This document shows, piece by piece, positions 1 to 8,351 of a DNA stretch of 64,000 nt. Position numbers and translations under genes: made by a program. Source of the DNA: Selenomonas sputigena_A (GTDB lineage: Bacteria > Bacillota > Negativicutes > Selenomonadales > Selenomonadaceae); the NCBI RefSeq assembly GCF_051603425.1, contig NZ_CP194411.1, positions 2,418,001 to 2,482,000 of the forward strand, given 5' to 3'. Numbering within the stretch: position 1 is the stretch's first letter; the number at the start of each line of letters is the position of its first letter. The notes below the pieces were generated by a model. It was not told where the DNA came from, searched no databases, and saw only the letters and a program-made list of their open reading frames with translations.

Positions 1-346
1 CGATCGTATACTCATCGCGGAAGGCTGCACACATCACCGCCAATGCAATGATATCGGCACGGTAAAAATCCCTCATTGGCTAAAGGAATACACCGGAAAG
101 CAACTGCATATCGAAACATCGAGCGGACATAGCTTCCCCGATGAGCTTGGCAACTATCGCCTCATTGTCCACTGCGGCGGCTGTATGCTGAATCAACGGG
201 AAATGATGTACCGCATGAAGTGTGCAAAAGATCAAGGTGTTCCCATGACGAACTACGGCACACTCATTGCACATCTGCATGGTATACTCGATCGGAGTCT
301 TAGACTCTTTCCGCATCTGGCTGCAAAGGTAAGGGAAAAACCGTAA
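1..346 (+). CDS. hydF: HydF, [FeFe]-hydrogenase H-cluster maturation GTPase (3' end only)
   Basis: Only the last 114 codons are in the window; frame starts at base 2 and ends at TAA 344-346. The fragment has the HydF C-terminal cluster-binding region: EGCTHH near its start, then FPDELGNYRLIVHCGGCMLN, giving the family's C-x-H ... HCxxC ligand set, followed by GVPMTNYG and a helix ending HGIL. HydF is the scaffold on which the di-iron subcluster is assembled before transfer to HydA, so the organism should make an [FeFe] hydrogenase. The GTPase domain lies upstream, outside the window. No other family I know has this motif combination. Confidence 0.93.
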   Translation, partial: DRILIAEGCTHHRQCNDIGTVKIPHWLKEYTGKQLHIETSSGHSFPDELGNYRLIVHCGGCMLNQREMMYRMKCAKDQGVPMTNYGTLIAHLHGILDRSLRLFPHLAAKVREKP

Positions 347-570
347 GCAAAGAATAAAAAGATTTCCCAACGGTTATTTGCTTTCCGAACACTCTGCCTC
401 TGAACAAAAAAGTTTTTCTCGAGAGCAGGGATTTTTTAAAAAATATAGAACCATATAGGAAATGAAACGTCCAAGAAATAAGAAAGATTGGCCTTTTGAC
501 CCAGCGGCGGTGCAAGCCCAGCGACAGAACATAAAATGATGCACCCCCATATTTTTGAGGAGGAATATTT

Positions 571-1419
571 ATGGCCCTGCCGGAAACCATCAGAACCAAC
601 GAGGATATTCTCAACGCTTTCAAGGCCGTCCTGCCTTACCTGAACGATGTCGTGGAAGCTGATATCGCCTCGGTGCTCTCCGACGGAAACGTCTGCCTTG
701 CCTTCGAACCCGCAAAAGGTTTTTCGCTCCCCATTCATGTCGGCGATTCCCTGCTCGAACATCCATCGATTCAGTCGGCAAAGCATGACAAACGCACTTC
801 GTTTGCCGATATGGACGCCTCAGTTGCCGGTGTGGCATTACGAACAGCTGCCGCACCGATTTTTGGCGTCAATGGAGATGTCATCGGTGTTGTGGCTGCT
901 GGTTTTCGTCCAAATGCAACAGAAACCGTTCTGGAAAATATCGAGCGCATTGCCTCCGCCGTACAAACAATCCATGCCTCGATCGAACAAGTTGCCGAAA
1001 GTGCGGATGAACTTGCAAAAACCGGTCAGGAATCCGTTGCGCAGGCAGCCATTCTCCAAGAACGAAATGCGGAGACCATCAAAGTCATCGACTTCATAAA
1101 CGGCATAGCCCAGCAGACGAACCTTCTTGGACTCAACGCCGCAATTGAAGCGGCACGCGCCGGTGAACAAGGCCGCGGCTTTGCCGTCGTCGCCGAAGAA
1201 GTCCGCAAGATGGCCGAGCAGTCCCGCACTGCCACGGAAAAAATTCAGGAAACGCTGTCGGAAATGAACAAGGCGGTCATGGAAATCTCCAAATCCATCG
1301 AATCGACGGGAGCGATCAGTGAAGAACAGGCTGCATCCACCCAGGAAATCACAGCGAGTCTCGCAAACGCCCGTGACATCATCGAAGATTTGAAACGCTT
1401 TGTTTCAGAGCTCCAGTAA
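571..1419 (+). CDS. Soluble methyl-accepting chemotaxis protein
   Basis: 282 residues with no membrane segment or HAMP domain, so a cytoplasmic receptor. Residues 1-125 form a short sensory domain I cannot name; residues about 130-280 are a short MCP signalling coiled coil with the conserved hairpin tip at 186-215 (AAIEAARAGEQGRGFAVV). It should control CheA/CheW activity from the cytoplasm. GAGGAGG precedes the ATG. It is the first of a tandem pair with the gene at 1478, 58 bp downstream; the signalling halves are nearly identical and the sensory halves share only their first ~25 residues (MALPE, TNE, LPYLN). Confidence 0.9.
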   Translation: MALPETIRTNEDILNAFKAVLPYLNDVVEADIASVLSDGNVCLAFEPAKGFSLPIHVGDSLLEHPSIQSAKHDKRTSFADMDASVAGVALRTAAAPIFGVNGDVIGVVAAGFRPNATETVLENIERIASAVQTIHASIEQVAESADELAKTGQESVAQAAILQERNAETIKVIDFINGIAQQTNLLGLNAAIEAARAGEQGRGFAVVAEEVRKMAEQSRTATEKIQETLSEMNKAVMEISKSIESTGAISEEQAASTQEITASLANARDIIEDLKRFVSELQ

Positions 1420-1477
1420 GGGACGTTCGCTCCCATGTATTTCAGCAAAATCAATCGTATAGAGGAGGAACATCCTT

Positions 1478-2332
1478 ATGGCACTGCCTGAAAACATTCA
1501 AACGAACGAGCAGCTTATCGACGCTTTCAAACTCGTACTTCCTTACCTGAATCCCATCCTGCCCGACGATACGCGTCTTGTCATCACATCTGACAAGCAG
1601 TATCTCGATATCGCGCCGGCAAAACACCTTCAGCTCAAAGCCTCCATTGGCGATTCCGTTGAAAATGTTGCCGTCGTACAGAAAGCCATCAACGAGCGCC
1701 GTCCCGTATCTACCGACCTTGATGCCAATGCTTACGGCGTACCGATCAAGATCATATCGGCTCCTGTCACAGGACCCAACGGCGACATTCCCATCGTTTT
1801 TTCCTCGAGCTATGAAATCAGCGACACACTGAACAAGATTGCCAACGGCGTCAACCATATAGCCGAAGCAACGGAAAATGTCTACAGCTCTGTCGAGCAG
1901 GTGGCCAACAGCGCAAGCGAGCTCGCAAAAACCGGACAGGAATCCGTTTCCCAGGCAAGCACGCTTCAGGAGCGCAATGCCGAAACAATCAAAGTCATCG
2001 ACTTTATCAATGACATAGCCCAGCAAACGAATCTCCTTGGCCTCAACGCCGCGATCGAGGCTGCACGCGCCGGCGAACAAGGACGTGGTTTTGCCGTCGT
2101 TGCTGAAGAAGTTCGGAAACTTGCCGAGCAATCCCGCACTGCCACAGAAAAAATTCAGGAAACCCTGTCGGAAATGAACAAATCCGTTACGGAGATTTCC
2201 AAATCCATCGAGTCAACCGGCGCCATCAGTGAAGAACAGGCTGCTTCTACCGAAGAAATCACAGCAAACCTCTCGCGTGTCCGCGATATCATCGCCGACC
2301 TGCAAAAATTCGTTGACAGTGTAAAAAAATAA
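1478..2332 (+). CDS. Soluble methyl-accepting chemotaxis protein, tandem paralogue
   Basis: 284 residues, cytoplasmic, same plan as the preceding gene: a ~120-residue sensory region, then a short MCP coiled coil with the tip motif AAIEAARAGEQGRGFAVV. A GAGGAGG Shine-Dalgarno sits before the ATG. The signalling halves match closely, while residues ~30-120 differ strongly, as expected if the two copies sense different inputs through the same kinase complex. A strong terminator follows directly, so the pair probably forms one transcript. Confidence 0.9.
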   Translation: MALPENIQTNEQLIDAFKLVLPYLNPILPDDTRLVITSDKQYLDIAPAKHLQLKASIGDSVENVAVVQKAINERRPVSTDLDANAYGVPIKIISAPVTGPNGDIPIVFSSSYEISDTLNKIANGVNHIAEATENVYSSVEQVANSASELAKTGQESVSQASTLQERNAETIKVIDFINDIAQQTNLLGLNAAIEAARAGEQGRGFAVVAEEVRKLAEQSRTATEKIQETLSEMNKSVTEISKSIESTGAISEEQAASTEEITANLSRVRDIIADLQKFVDSVKK

Positions 2333-2340
2333 TACATAGA

Positions 2341-2384
2341 AAAAGCCGCCCATGCATTTCGAAAATGCATGGACGGCTTTTTTG
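2341..2384. terminator. Rho-independent terminator, likely bidirectional
   Basis: Stem of AAAAGCCG plus CCATGCATTT pairing with its complement across a 3-nt loop, with one internal mismatch and a T-run on the + strand and an A-run on the left. It sits between the chemoreceptor gene and the convergent azlD gene and could serve both. Confidence 0.88.
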
Positions 2385-2407
2385 CACATATAGCGTCCTT
2401 GAGCCGT

Positions 2408-2719
2408 TCATCCCAAGAGAACAAATTCCATAACAAACACGACAAGACAGCAGGCAGCTGAAACCTGAAAAAGGCTCGCCCCGCACCACGCGAGAGCAAT
2501 GCCTGCGACAAGGGCAGCTGCACCTGCGGCAGGTACCTGCGTCGCCTCGACAATCGCCGGAAAAGTCATGACGGCCAATGTCACATAAGGAACATAATAC
2601 AGAAAAGAACTCAGAAACCGCCCCTTGATCGGACGGCGCAGAAGCGTCAAGGGCAAAAGCCGGATGGCAAATGTCACGGCCGTCATAACAAGCAAATATA
2701 AAATGATATCATGCTTCAT
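2408..2719 (-). CDS. azlD: AzlD-type branched-chain amino acid transporter subunit
   Basis: 103 residues with about four hydrophobic segments, the size and profile of AzlD, the small partner of AzlC in branched-chain amino acid export. The ATG at 2719 overlaps the azlC stop by 4 bp (ATGA), so the two are translationally coupled, as usual for this pair. A longer reading upstream has no family support. Substrate is inferred from the family. Confidence 0.88.
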   Translation of the reverse strand: MKHDIILYLLVMTAVTFAIRLLPLTLLRRPIKGRFLSSFLYYVPYVTLAVMTFPAIVEATQVPAAGAAALVAGIALAWCGASLFQVSAACCLVVFVMEFVLLG

Positions 2720-3459
2720 GCTTCTCCACTCTCCTGTTCTTCTGCAACAGGAAAAAAGGCCGCCGCCGCACCCGAAATGAGTACCGTCAGCAAAATCGTC
2801 CGCAAGGAACCCGAAAGTGTGGAAACAAACGGTGCAGAAGCCGCCAAAAAGCTCAGGGCGAAGCTGAGGAACACGAGCCCAAGGACAACCTTGTCCTGCT
2901 TGCCCGGGGGAATGACAATAGCAATAAACATGCCATAGAGCGCAACGCTTAACGCACTCAAAAAAGAAGGCGGCAGGATATCCCCGGCGACAATACCGAA
3001 CGAAGTGCCGAAAGCCCAAGTCGGCACAGCAAGAGCCATGGCGCCGTAATTATATGCAGGCTGCAAAAAGCCCTTGCGCGAAATCGTTATGCCAAAAATT
3101 TCATCGGTAATGCCAACCCCGACGCCAAGACGATGATAAAAAGGCATATCCGCAGAAATTTTCTGGCTCAGGACACAGCTCATCAACATGTAGCGCGCAT
3201 TCGCCACGAGTGTGATCGCCGCCATTTCCCAATACGGCGCATCGGCAGCAATAACAGTAAAGGCCGCATATTCCCCTGCTGAAGCCAGATTAAAGAAACT
3301 CGCGATAAAGCCTTCTACGGCATCAAGACCCGCGTTATGCGCCGTAATGCCAAGCGTAAAGCTCACAACGAGATAGCCGAGCGCGATAGGCGTACCATCG
3401 CGCATACCCTCACGAAAGAGCTGCCCCTGCGTTTTCCGGGCCGGAGGATCTGCCATCAT
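2716..3459 (-). CDS. azlC: AzlC-type branched-chain amino acid permease
   Basis: 247-residue inner-membrane protein with several hydrophobic helices. The N-terminal GMRDGTPIALGYLVVSFTLG and the region GVGITDEIFG are typical of AzlC. With AzlD it should export branched-chain or related amino acids. The start overlaps the stop of the upstream thioesterase gene by 4 bp and the 3' end overlaps azlD by 4 bp, so the three genes form a tight operon. Confidence 0.9.
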   Translation of the reverse strand: MMADPPARKTQGQLFREGMRDGTPIALGYLVVSFTLGITAHNAGLDAVEGFIASFFNLASAGEYAAFTVIAADAPYWEMAAITLVANARYMLMSCVLSQKISADMPFYHRLGVGVGITDEIFGITISRKGFLQPAYNYGAMALAVPTWAFGTSFGIVAGDILPPSFLSALSVALYGMFIAIVIPPGKQDKVVLGLVFLSFALSFLAASAPFVSTLSGSLRTILLTVLISGAAAAFFPVAEEQESGEA

Positions 3460-3848
3460 TTCGCAGTCACTTTACCCATGAACTTCTCACGATTTACAAG
3501 AACACGCTCATGCAGTCCCTCGCCGATCTCTTTCGCATCATCATACGCCTTGACAGCGAATGTAATTTGACGGCCATCAAAGCTTTTGACCTCCGCTGAG
3601 GCACAAACCTTGCGTCCAAGAGGCGTAGCCGCCTTGTGACGGATATCCAGGGAAATGCCGACTGAAGTCCAGTCCGAAGGTATGAGCCCTTCCACAAGTT
3701 CCGCGGCAGCCTGCTCCATCAATGCCGTCATCGCCGGCGTAGCAAATACCGGCAATGAGCCGCTCTTCATCGCAATGGCCGTGTTTTCTTCTGTGACCGT
3801 CGTTGAAACCTCATTCTTCATATCCACCTTAATGTTTGTTTCCACCAT
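3456..3848 (-). CDS. Hot-dog-fold thioesterase, FlK-like
   Basis: 130 residues. The run SVGISLDIRHKAATPLGRKV followed by GEGLHERVLVNREKF is characteristic of the fluoroacetyl-CoA thioesterase-like (FlK) group, which is widespread and mostly of unknown substrate; there is no reason to infer fluoroacetate. GGGAGG lies 8 nt before ATG 3848, which decides the start over the internal Met at residue 10. It is first in an operon with azlC and azlD, suggesting an acyl-CoA linked to branched-chain metabolism, but that is inference only. Confidence 0.78.
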   Translation of the reverse strand: MVETNIKVDMKNEVSTTVTEENTAIAMKSGSLPVFATPAMTALMEQAAAELVEGLIPSDWTSVGISLDIRHKAATPLGRKVCASAEVKSFDGRQITFAVKAYDDAKEIGEGLHERVLVNREKFMGKVTAK

Positions 3849-3918
3849 AACAAAATCCTCCCATAACTATAAGTACCGGATAGCTGCATCCCGTTGTCCG
3901 TCTGCAGCCAATAATCTT

Positions 3919-4689
3919 TCAAAGTGCGAACAACATTTTGGAACGTTCAATATAAGCAAAATCCGGGCTGCTGTTCAACCATTCGACCGCACCGTGCTGC
4001 TCACGTTCACGCAGAAGCCCTTCCGCACCCAAACGTCGCTGAAGTTCATGCGCGGTTCCGGTCGCTCCGTCAAAAATCGCCGTTTCTGGACCCACGACCC
4101 GCTGGATTGTCTCACGCACAAAAGGGAAATGCGTACAACCGAGCACGATGCAGTCAACTCCCTCTTCTGCAAGACCTGAAAATTTTTCCTGCAGATACCG
4201 CGTGAGCGAGGTTGAGCAAATCTCCCCACGTTCAACGAACTCCACGATTTCCGGGCACGGCAGCTTGATAATCTCGCCTTCCCCCTGAAAACGCGCCAGA
4301 AGCCGCTGAAACTTTCTCTGCCGCAATGTCGCATGTGTCGCCATGACAACCACCTTAGGGTGCCTGCGGCTCAAAACTGCAGGCTTCAGAGCTGGTTCCA
4401 TCCCGATGATGGGAAGATTCCTGTACCTGCGCCGCAGCGTGGCGCTCGCCGCACTCGTCGCCGTATTGCAGGCCAACACGACGGCCTTGACCCCCGCCGC
4501 TGCCAAACGGTCAACCTGTACCGTCGTCAACGCTCGAATCTCCCGCTCCGAACGTTCACCATAAGGCGCATTGGCAGAATCGCCAAAATAAATAAAATCC
4601 TCCGCAGGCAAACGGGAAACGAGCTCTCGCAGCACGCTGATGCCGCCGAGCCCTGAATCAAAGACGCCGACGGGCTGCTCCACTCTCAC
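3919..4689 (-). CDS. murI: Glutamate racemase
   Basis: 256 residues, typical length. Interconverts L- and D-glutamate for peptidoglycan. Both catalytic cysteine regions are present: VVLACNTATSAA and IVLGCTHFPFV, along with the N-terminal GVFDSGLGGISVL and the FIYFGDSANAPYG loop. Cytosolic. It is separate from the azl operon, with 70 bp between it and the thioesterase start. Confidence 0.96.
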   Translation of the reverse strand: MRVEQPVGVFDSGLGGISVLRELVSRLPAEDFIYFGDSANAPYGERSEREIRALTTVQVDRLAAAGVKAVVLACNTATSAASATLRRRYRNLPIIGMEPALKPAVLSRRHPKVVVMATHATLRQRKFQRLLARFQGEGEIIKLPCPEIVEFVERGEICSTSLTRYLQEKFSGLAEEGVDCIVLGCTHFPFVRETIQRVVGPETAIFDGATGTAHELQRRLGAEGLLREREQHGAVEWLNSSPDFAYIERSKMLFAL

Positions 4690-4886
4690 CGTCTTTTCCC
4701 CCTTTCCTGAAATACAGGATTTCCCTATTTATTCTAATGATTTCCGCCTAAAAAATCAACCTGTGCCTATAGATTTAAACCATTTACAAAGATACGAAAA
4801 ACCGATATAGTAAGGAATGTATCGCTTGCGGAGACTTCTGCAGGACAGCATCTTCCAAAGCGAAATCCTTTGCAGGAGGCTTCCTT

Positions 4887-6029
4887 ATGGCAAAACAACA
4901 TCTCGCCGCCATCGAATATATTCGAGGCGTTTCCATGCTCGGCGTCATAGGCATCCATGTCGGCTCGCAGTATTTGATGAACCCCGCATCCAACGCGCAC
5001 TTGACCGCGCTTTTTGAGATTGCAACGCGCTTCAGCGTACCAATCTTTTTCTTTATTTCCGCCTTTGGCATCTTTTACAATATGGATTTATCAAAACCCT
5101 TCAGCTACAGCCAATTTCTCAGAAAGCGCTCCCGGGCGGTTGTCATTCCCTATCTTGTCTGGTCACTCTTTTATCTTGTGCACGACGGCTGGCTCTATGG
5201 CGTCGGCTTTCCCGCACCGCTCTCCCTGCTCTCGGCTCTTTTCTTCGGCAATGCGAAGTACCAACTTTACTTTCTCGTGCTTCTCATCTGGTTCTATCTC
5301 CTTATGCCGCTTTGGATTCCCATCGTAAAAAATATCGGGGGCAGGGGCCTGCTGCTCCTCTTCGCACTGCAAGTTGCTTTCGACTATTTCTCAAGCTTCA
5401 ACGTGGCGTTCAACACAATGGTATACGGCATGGAAAACCCCATACTCAAAAGTTTCCTGTTGTACCGGCTGAACTACTGGGTCATGCACTACGTCTTCAT
5501 CTTTGTGATCGGCGGTTATCTTGCCGTGCACTTTGACACCTTTCGGGAATTTATGCAGAAACATCGCACGGGCATTGTCGCATTTTTCGCTGCATCCCTC
5601 GCCGCTCTGCTTGGCTACTATTACTTCCTGCTCACCTTTCGCGGCTACACACAGATGGATGCCATCAATACGGCGCACCAGCTCTGCCCGCTCGGTATCG
5701 TTTACACGCTCGCGGCTTCTCTTTTCTTCTTCACCATCTTTACCGAGCAAACGTACCCACGCACTCTTGACCGTCTGCTTTCCCTTCTCGGCAGACATTC
5801 CTATTTCGCCTATCTCGCGCATCCGTTCTTCATCGGATATATGATGCTGACGCTTGAGCATCGAGGCATTATCATGACAGCGCCAAAGGCTATCGCATTC
5901 TATATTCTGACCGTCGTCCTCACCATCGCGGCGGCAGTTGTTTTCCGCCGGCTGGGCGAGAAAATTCCTTTCCTGAACAGTATAACCATCGGCATTTATC
6001 CGAAAAAAAACAAACGCGGATCCGCCTGA
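4887..6029 (+). CDS. Acyltransferase 3 family membrane protein
   Basis: 380 residues with about ten hydrophobic helices. The N-terminus IEYIRGVSMLGVIGIHVGS matches the acyltransferase-3 signature with the catalytic histidine of the first helix; RKRSRAVVIPYLVWSLFY is the usual second motif. Such enzymes O-acylate cell-surface polysaccharides or lipids; the acceptor cannot be read here. GCAGGAGG lies before the ATG. It stands alone, divergent from murI and convergent with pepD. Confidence 0.87.
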   Translation: MAKQHLAAIEYIRGVSMLGVIGIHVGSQYLMNPASNAHLTALFEIATRFSVPIFFFISAFGIFYNMDLSKPFSYSQFLRKRSRAVVIPYLVWSLFYLVHDGWLYGVGFPAPLSLLSALFFGNAKYQLYFLVLLIWFYLLMPLWIPIVKNIGGRGLLLLFALQVAFDYFSSFNVAFNTMVYGMENPILKSFLLYRLNYWVMHYVFIFVIGGYLAVHFDTFREFMQKHRTGIVAFFAASLAALLGYYYFLLTFRGYTQMDAINTAHQLCPLGIVYTLAASLFFFTIFTEQTYPRTLDRLLSLLGRHSYFAYLAHPFFIGYMMLTLEHRGIIMTAPKAIAFYILTVVLTIAAAVVFRRLGEKIPFLNSITIGIYPKKNKRGSA

Positions 6030-6049
6030 ACGAATCCGCATCTATTCCA

Positions 6050-6083
6050 AAAACTCGTCGTGCTTACCGCTCGGCGAGTTTTT
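6050..6083. terminator. Shared bidirectional terminator overlapping the pepD stop
   Basis: AAAACTCG-T-CG pairs with CG-G-CGAGTTTT around an 11-nt loop, with A- and T-runs on the two sides. It overlaps the last codons of pepD, so the two convergent genes share one hairpin. Confidence 0.78.
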
Positions 6084-7512
6084 TCACTGTGGAAAGAAGA
6101 AGTTTTGCCAGCGGCGCGACAGTCGAAAGTTCAAGGCTTTCCTTCGGACTATGGATATCATGCGTCGTCACACCGACAGACACGAACTTCATCCTGGGAT
6201 TCTTGCGGTAGAACCAGCCGCATTCAAGCCCCGCATGAATCGTCTCAACCTTCATGGGCTTTTCCATCTGTCGTGCAAAAAGTTCCACGATGGTATCCGC
6301 CAGCGGGTTGTCCCTGTCCTCATCCCAAGCGGGCGCAATCGTGCCAATATGAAGCGCAAAACCGGTAAGCTCCGCCAAATCTTTCGCCATGCGGCAGAAG
6401 TCGTGAAGCTTCTCCTCCACATTAGAGCGAGGATAAAAGGAAATTTCCACCTCGGAGCCTTCCATGTTTACCATGCCGAGATTCGCCGAAGTTTCAACCA
6501 GCCCTGGCATGGATGCAGACATCTGGTAAACCCCTGTATGGAACACACGCAAAAGACGCAGTAAATCTGCAGCATCCTCCGAGGCAAAGCTTTTTTTTGG
6601 TAAAGAGGCACTTTCCAGCGTCACTTCGATATCGGGATCCGCTGCATTATATGTATGGCGAAAAATTTCTCTCTTCTCAGCAAAAATCGCGCGCAGTTCT
6701 TCTTCTGCGGTTTCCGATAGGAAGACTGCCTCCGCCTCTGCCGCAATGGCATTTTTTGCCTTGCCGCCCGTAAACGAGGCAAGGGAAAAACTTACGCCTG
6801 CTTCTGAAAGTGCGGAAAAACAAAGCGCGAGAAGGCGAATCGCATTGGCACGTCCCGCACCGGCAGCCTCTCCCGAATGTCCGCCTGCAAGGCCGTTGAC
6901 AGAGAGCTTCCACGCTTTTTTCCCCTCTGGATCCACAAGCTTCATTGTGCGCGAAAAGGTCAGGTCGACGCCGCCTGCGCAGCCTACACAAAGCTCATCA
7001 AGCTTCTCCGAATCGCAGTTGATCATATACGCCGCATCTTCCAGATACTTTTTATTCAGATGAATTGCACCCGTCATGCCTCGTTCCTCATCCACCGTGA
7101 AAATCGCGCGCAGAGGACCGTGCTCTTCAGCATGGCTCAGCACATGGAGAATGATCGCCACACCGATGCCGTCATCCGCCCCCAGACTTGTCCCCTCGGC
7201 CGAGAGGATACCGTCCCTCACAACGAGTTCGATCGGATCCCGAAGCGGATCATAGGAAACCCCTGGAGCCGCAACACATACCATATCCATGTGTCCCTGC
7301 AAAATGACGCGCGGCACATTTTCTTTTCCTGGCACAGCCGGCAAATCGGCGATGATATTATTCTTCTCATCCTGCACGACCGTGAGCCCCATCTTCTGCA
7401 GATGCGCCTTAAGATAATCGCTCACTGCTTTCTCATGGCCCGACGGACGCGGAATTGCTGCAAGGGCGCGGAATTCCTGCAGGACATTTTCCAAAATCTT
7501 GTCCTTTTCCAT
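6064..7512 (-). CDS. pepD: Aminoacyl-histidine dipeptidase (peptidase D)
   Basis: 482 residues, usual PepD length. A zinc M20-family exopeptidase that hydrolyses Xaa-His and other dipeptides in the cytoplasm. Metal and catalytic motifs seen: VILQGHMDMV, EGTSLGADDGIGVA, FTVDEERGMTGA, MINCDSE, and a C-terminal CGWFYRKNP and GVTTHDIHSPKE region. The start is ATG 7512, preceded by GGAGGTC; a 13-residue upstream extension lacks a binding site. The next gene upstream, sepF, is on the same strand 76 bp away. Confidence 0.95.
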   Translation of the reverse strand: MEKDKILENVLQEFRALAAIPRPSGHEKAVSDYLKAHLQKMGLTVVQDEKNNIIADLPAVPGKENVPRVILQGHMDMVCVAAPGVSYDPLRDPIELVVRDGILSAEGTSLGADDGIGVAIILHVLSHAEEHGPLRAIFTVDEERGMTGAIHLNKKYLEDAAYMINCDSEKLDELCVGCAGGVDLTFSRTMKLVDPEGKKAWKLSVNGLAGGHSGEAAGAGRANAIRLLALCFSALSEAGVSFSLASFTGGKAKNAIAAEAEAVFLSETAEEELRAIFAEKREIFRHTYNAADPDIEVTLESASLPKKSFASEDAADLLRLLRVFHTGVYQMSASMPGLVETSANLGMVNMEGSEVEISFYPRSNVEEKLHDFCRMAKDLAELTGFALHIGTIAPAWDEDRDNPLADTIVELFARQMEKPMKVETIHAGLECGWFYRKNPRMKFVSVGVTTHDIHSPKESLELSTVAPLAKLLLSTVKKLAER

Positions 7513-7588
7513 AATGACCTCCTGTTTTTCTGCAAAAAAAGGACAAAGCAATCAACTCATTGACCGCTCTGCCCTGAATGTATTTCCC

Positions 7589-8146
7589 TTAATTCTCCAA
7601 AGGAATCGGTTCCGCATCATACACATTGACGCCATCCGGAGCATAAAGCACCATCGACGTGGAAACGCGCTTGACTTCGCCGTTCATGATATAGCAAACA
7701 CCATTGACGAAATCGCAAATGCGCCTTTGTTCCTCAAGCTCGACACGTTCATAGTTCACAAGCACCGCCTTGCCGGCCTTCAGATCATCCGCAATTTCCG
7801 GAACTTGATCAAAGCTGCGCGGCACATAGATCTTCACATTGAGCGAAGGAATCTGTGTCGTATGAACTGTCAGCTTCGGGCGCTCCGTTGTACCTGTCAC
7901 GCGCGGACGCGGCGAACGCATTTGCCCTGTATATGGTGTCCGAAGCGGACGTACCGCCGTTTGGCGCAAGGGCGGCTCCATTGTCTCGTATTGCACGGGC
8001 GCCCCATTGACAACTTTTCTCTCCTCAAAAACAGACGTCGTTCCCGTCCGTACCGCTGCCTGCTCTTCCTCTCTTGCAGGTTCCTGCCTGACGACCTCTT
8101 CCTCCATAGGCATGAGGAAGTCCGTCACCTTCTTTAAAAAATCCAC
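7589..8146 (-). CDS. sepF: Cell division protein SepF (GTG start)
   Basis: 185 residues. SepF anchors and bundles FtsZ at the septum in Firmicutes. Seen: a short amphipathic N-terminus (MDFLKKVTDFL), a low-complexity Pro/Arg/Glu-rich linker, then the globular domain with FDQVPEIADDLKAGKAVLVN, ICDFVNGVCYIMNGEVKRV and the C-terminal FLYAP-like VLYAPDGV. GTG 8146 is preferred because GGAGG lies ~8 nt upstream and the resulting N-terminus has the family form; the GTG at 8161 would include that ribosome site in the coding region. Confidence 0.92.
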   Translation of the reverse strand: MDFLKKVTDFLMPMEEEVVRQEPAREEEQAAVRTGTTSVFEERKVVNGAPVQYETMEPPLRQTAVRPLRTPYTGQMRSPRPRVTGTTERPKLTVHTTQIPSLNVKIYVPRSFDQVPEIADDLKAGKAVLVNYERVELEEQRRICDFVNGVCYIMNGEVKRVSTSMVLYAPDGVNVYDAEPIPLEN

Positions 8147-8287
8147 CGCTTCCGCCTCCACAGCAATATAAAGATAATAGCGACAAAAAAACCGAACAAA
8201 CGATTGGAAATTCCTTAATGAATCCTAACTGCTAACTTCGCTATACTTTTCGGAAATCCTCCTAAAAAAATTAAGTCGCCAAAACTT

Positions 8288-8329
8288 TTTTTCGGAAACC
8301 GCACACCTGTACGGACGGTTTCCGAAAAA
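8288..8329. terminator. Terminator after typA
   Basis: A perfect 14-bp stem (TTTTTCGGAAACCG with its complement) around a 14-nt loop, with T-runs on both strands, 22 bp beyond the typA stop. The rest of 8147-8351 shows nothing coding. Confidence 0.85.
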
Positions 8330-8351
8330 TCGAAGCTACAGAGCGATCTTC

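Noticed and set aside
3456..3848. Fluoroacetate detoxification by the FlK-like thioesterase
   Set aside because: The family is broad and the neighbours are amino-acid exporters; nothing points to fluoroacetate.
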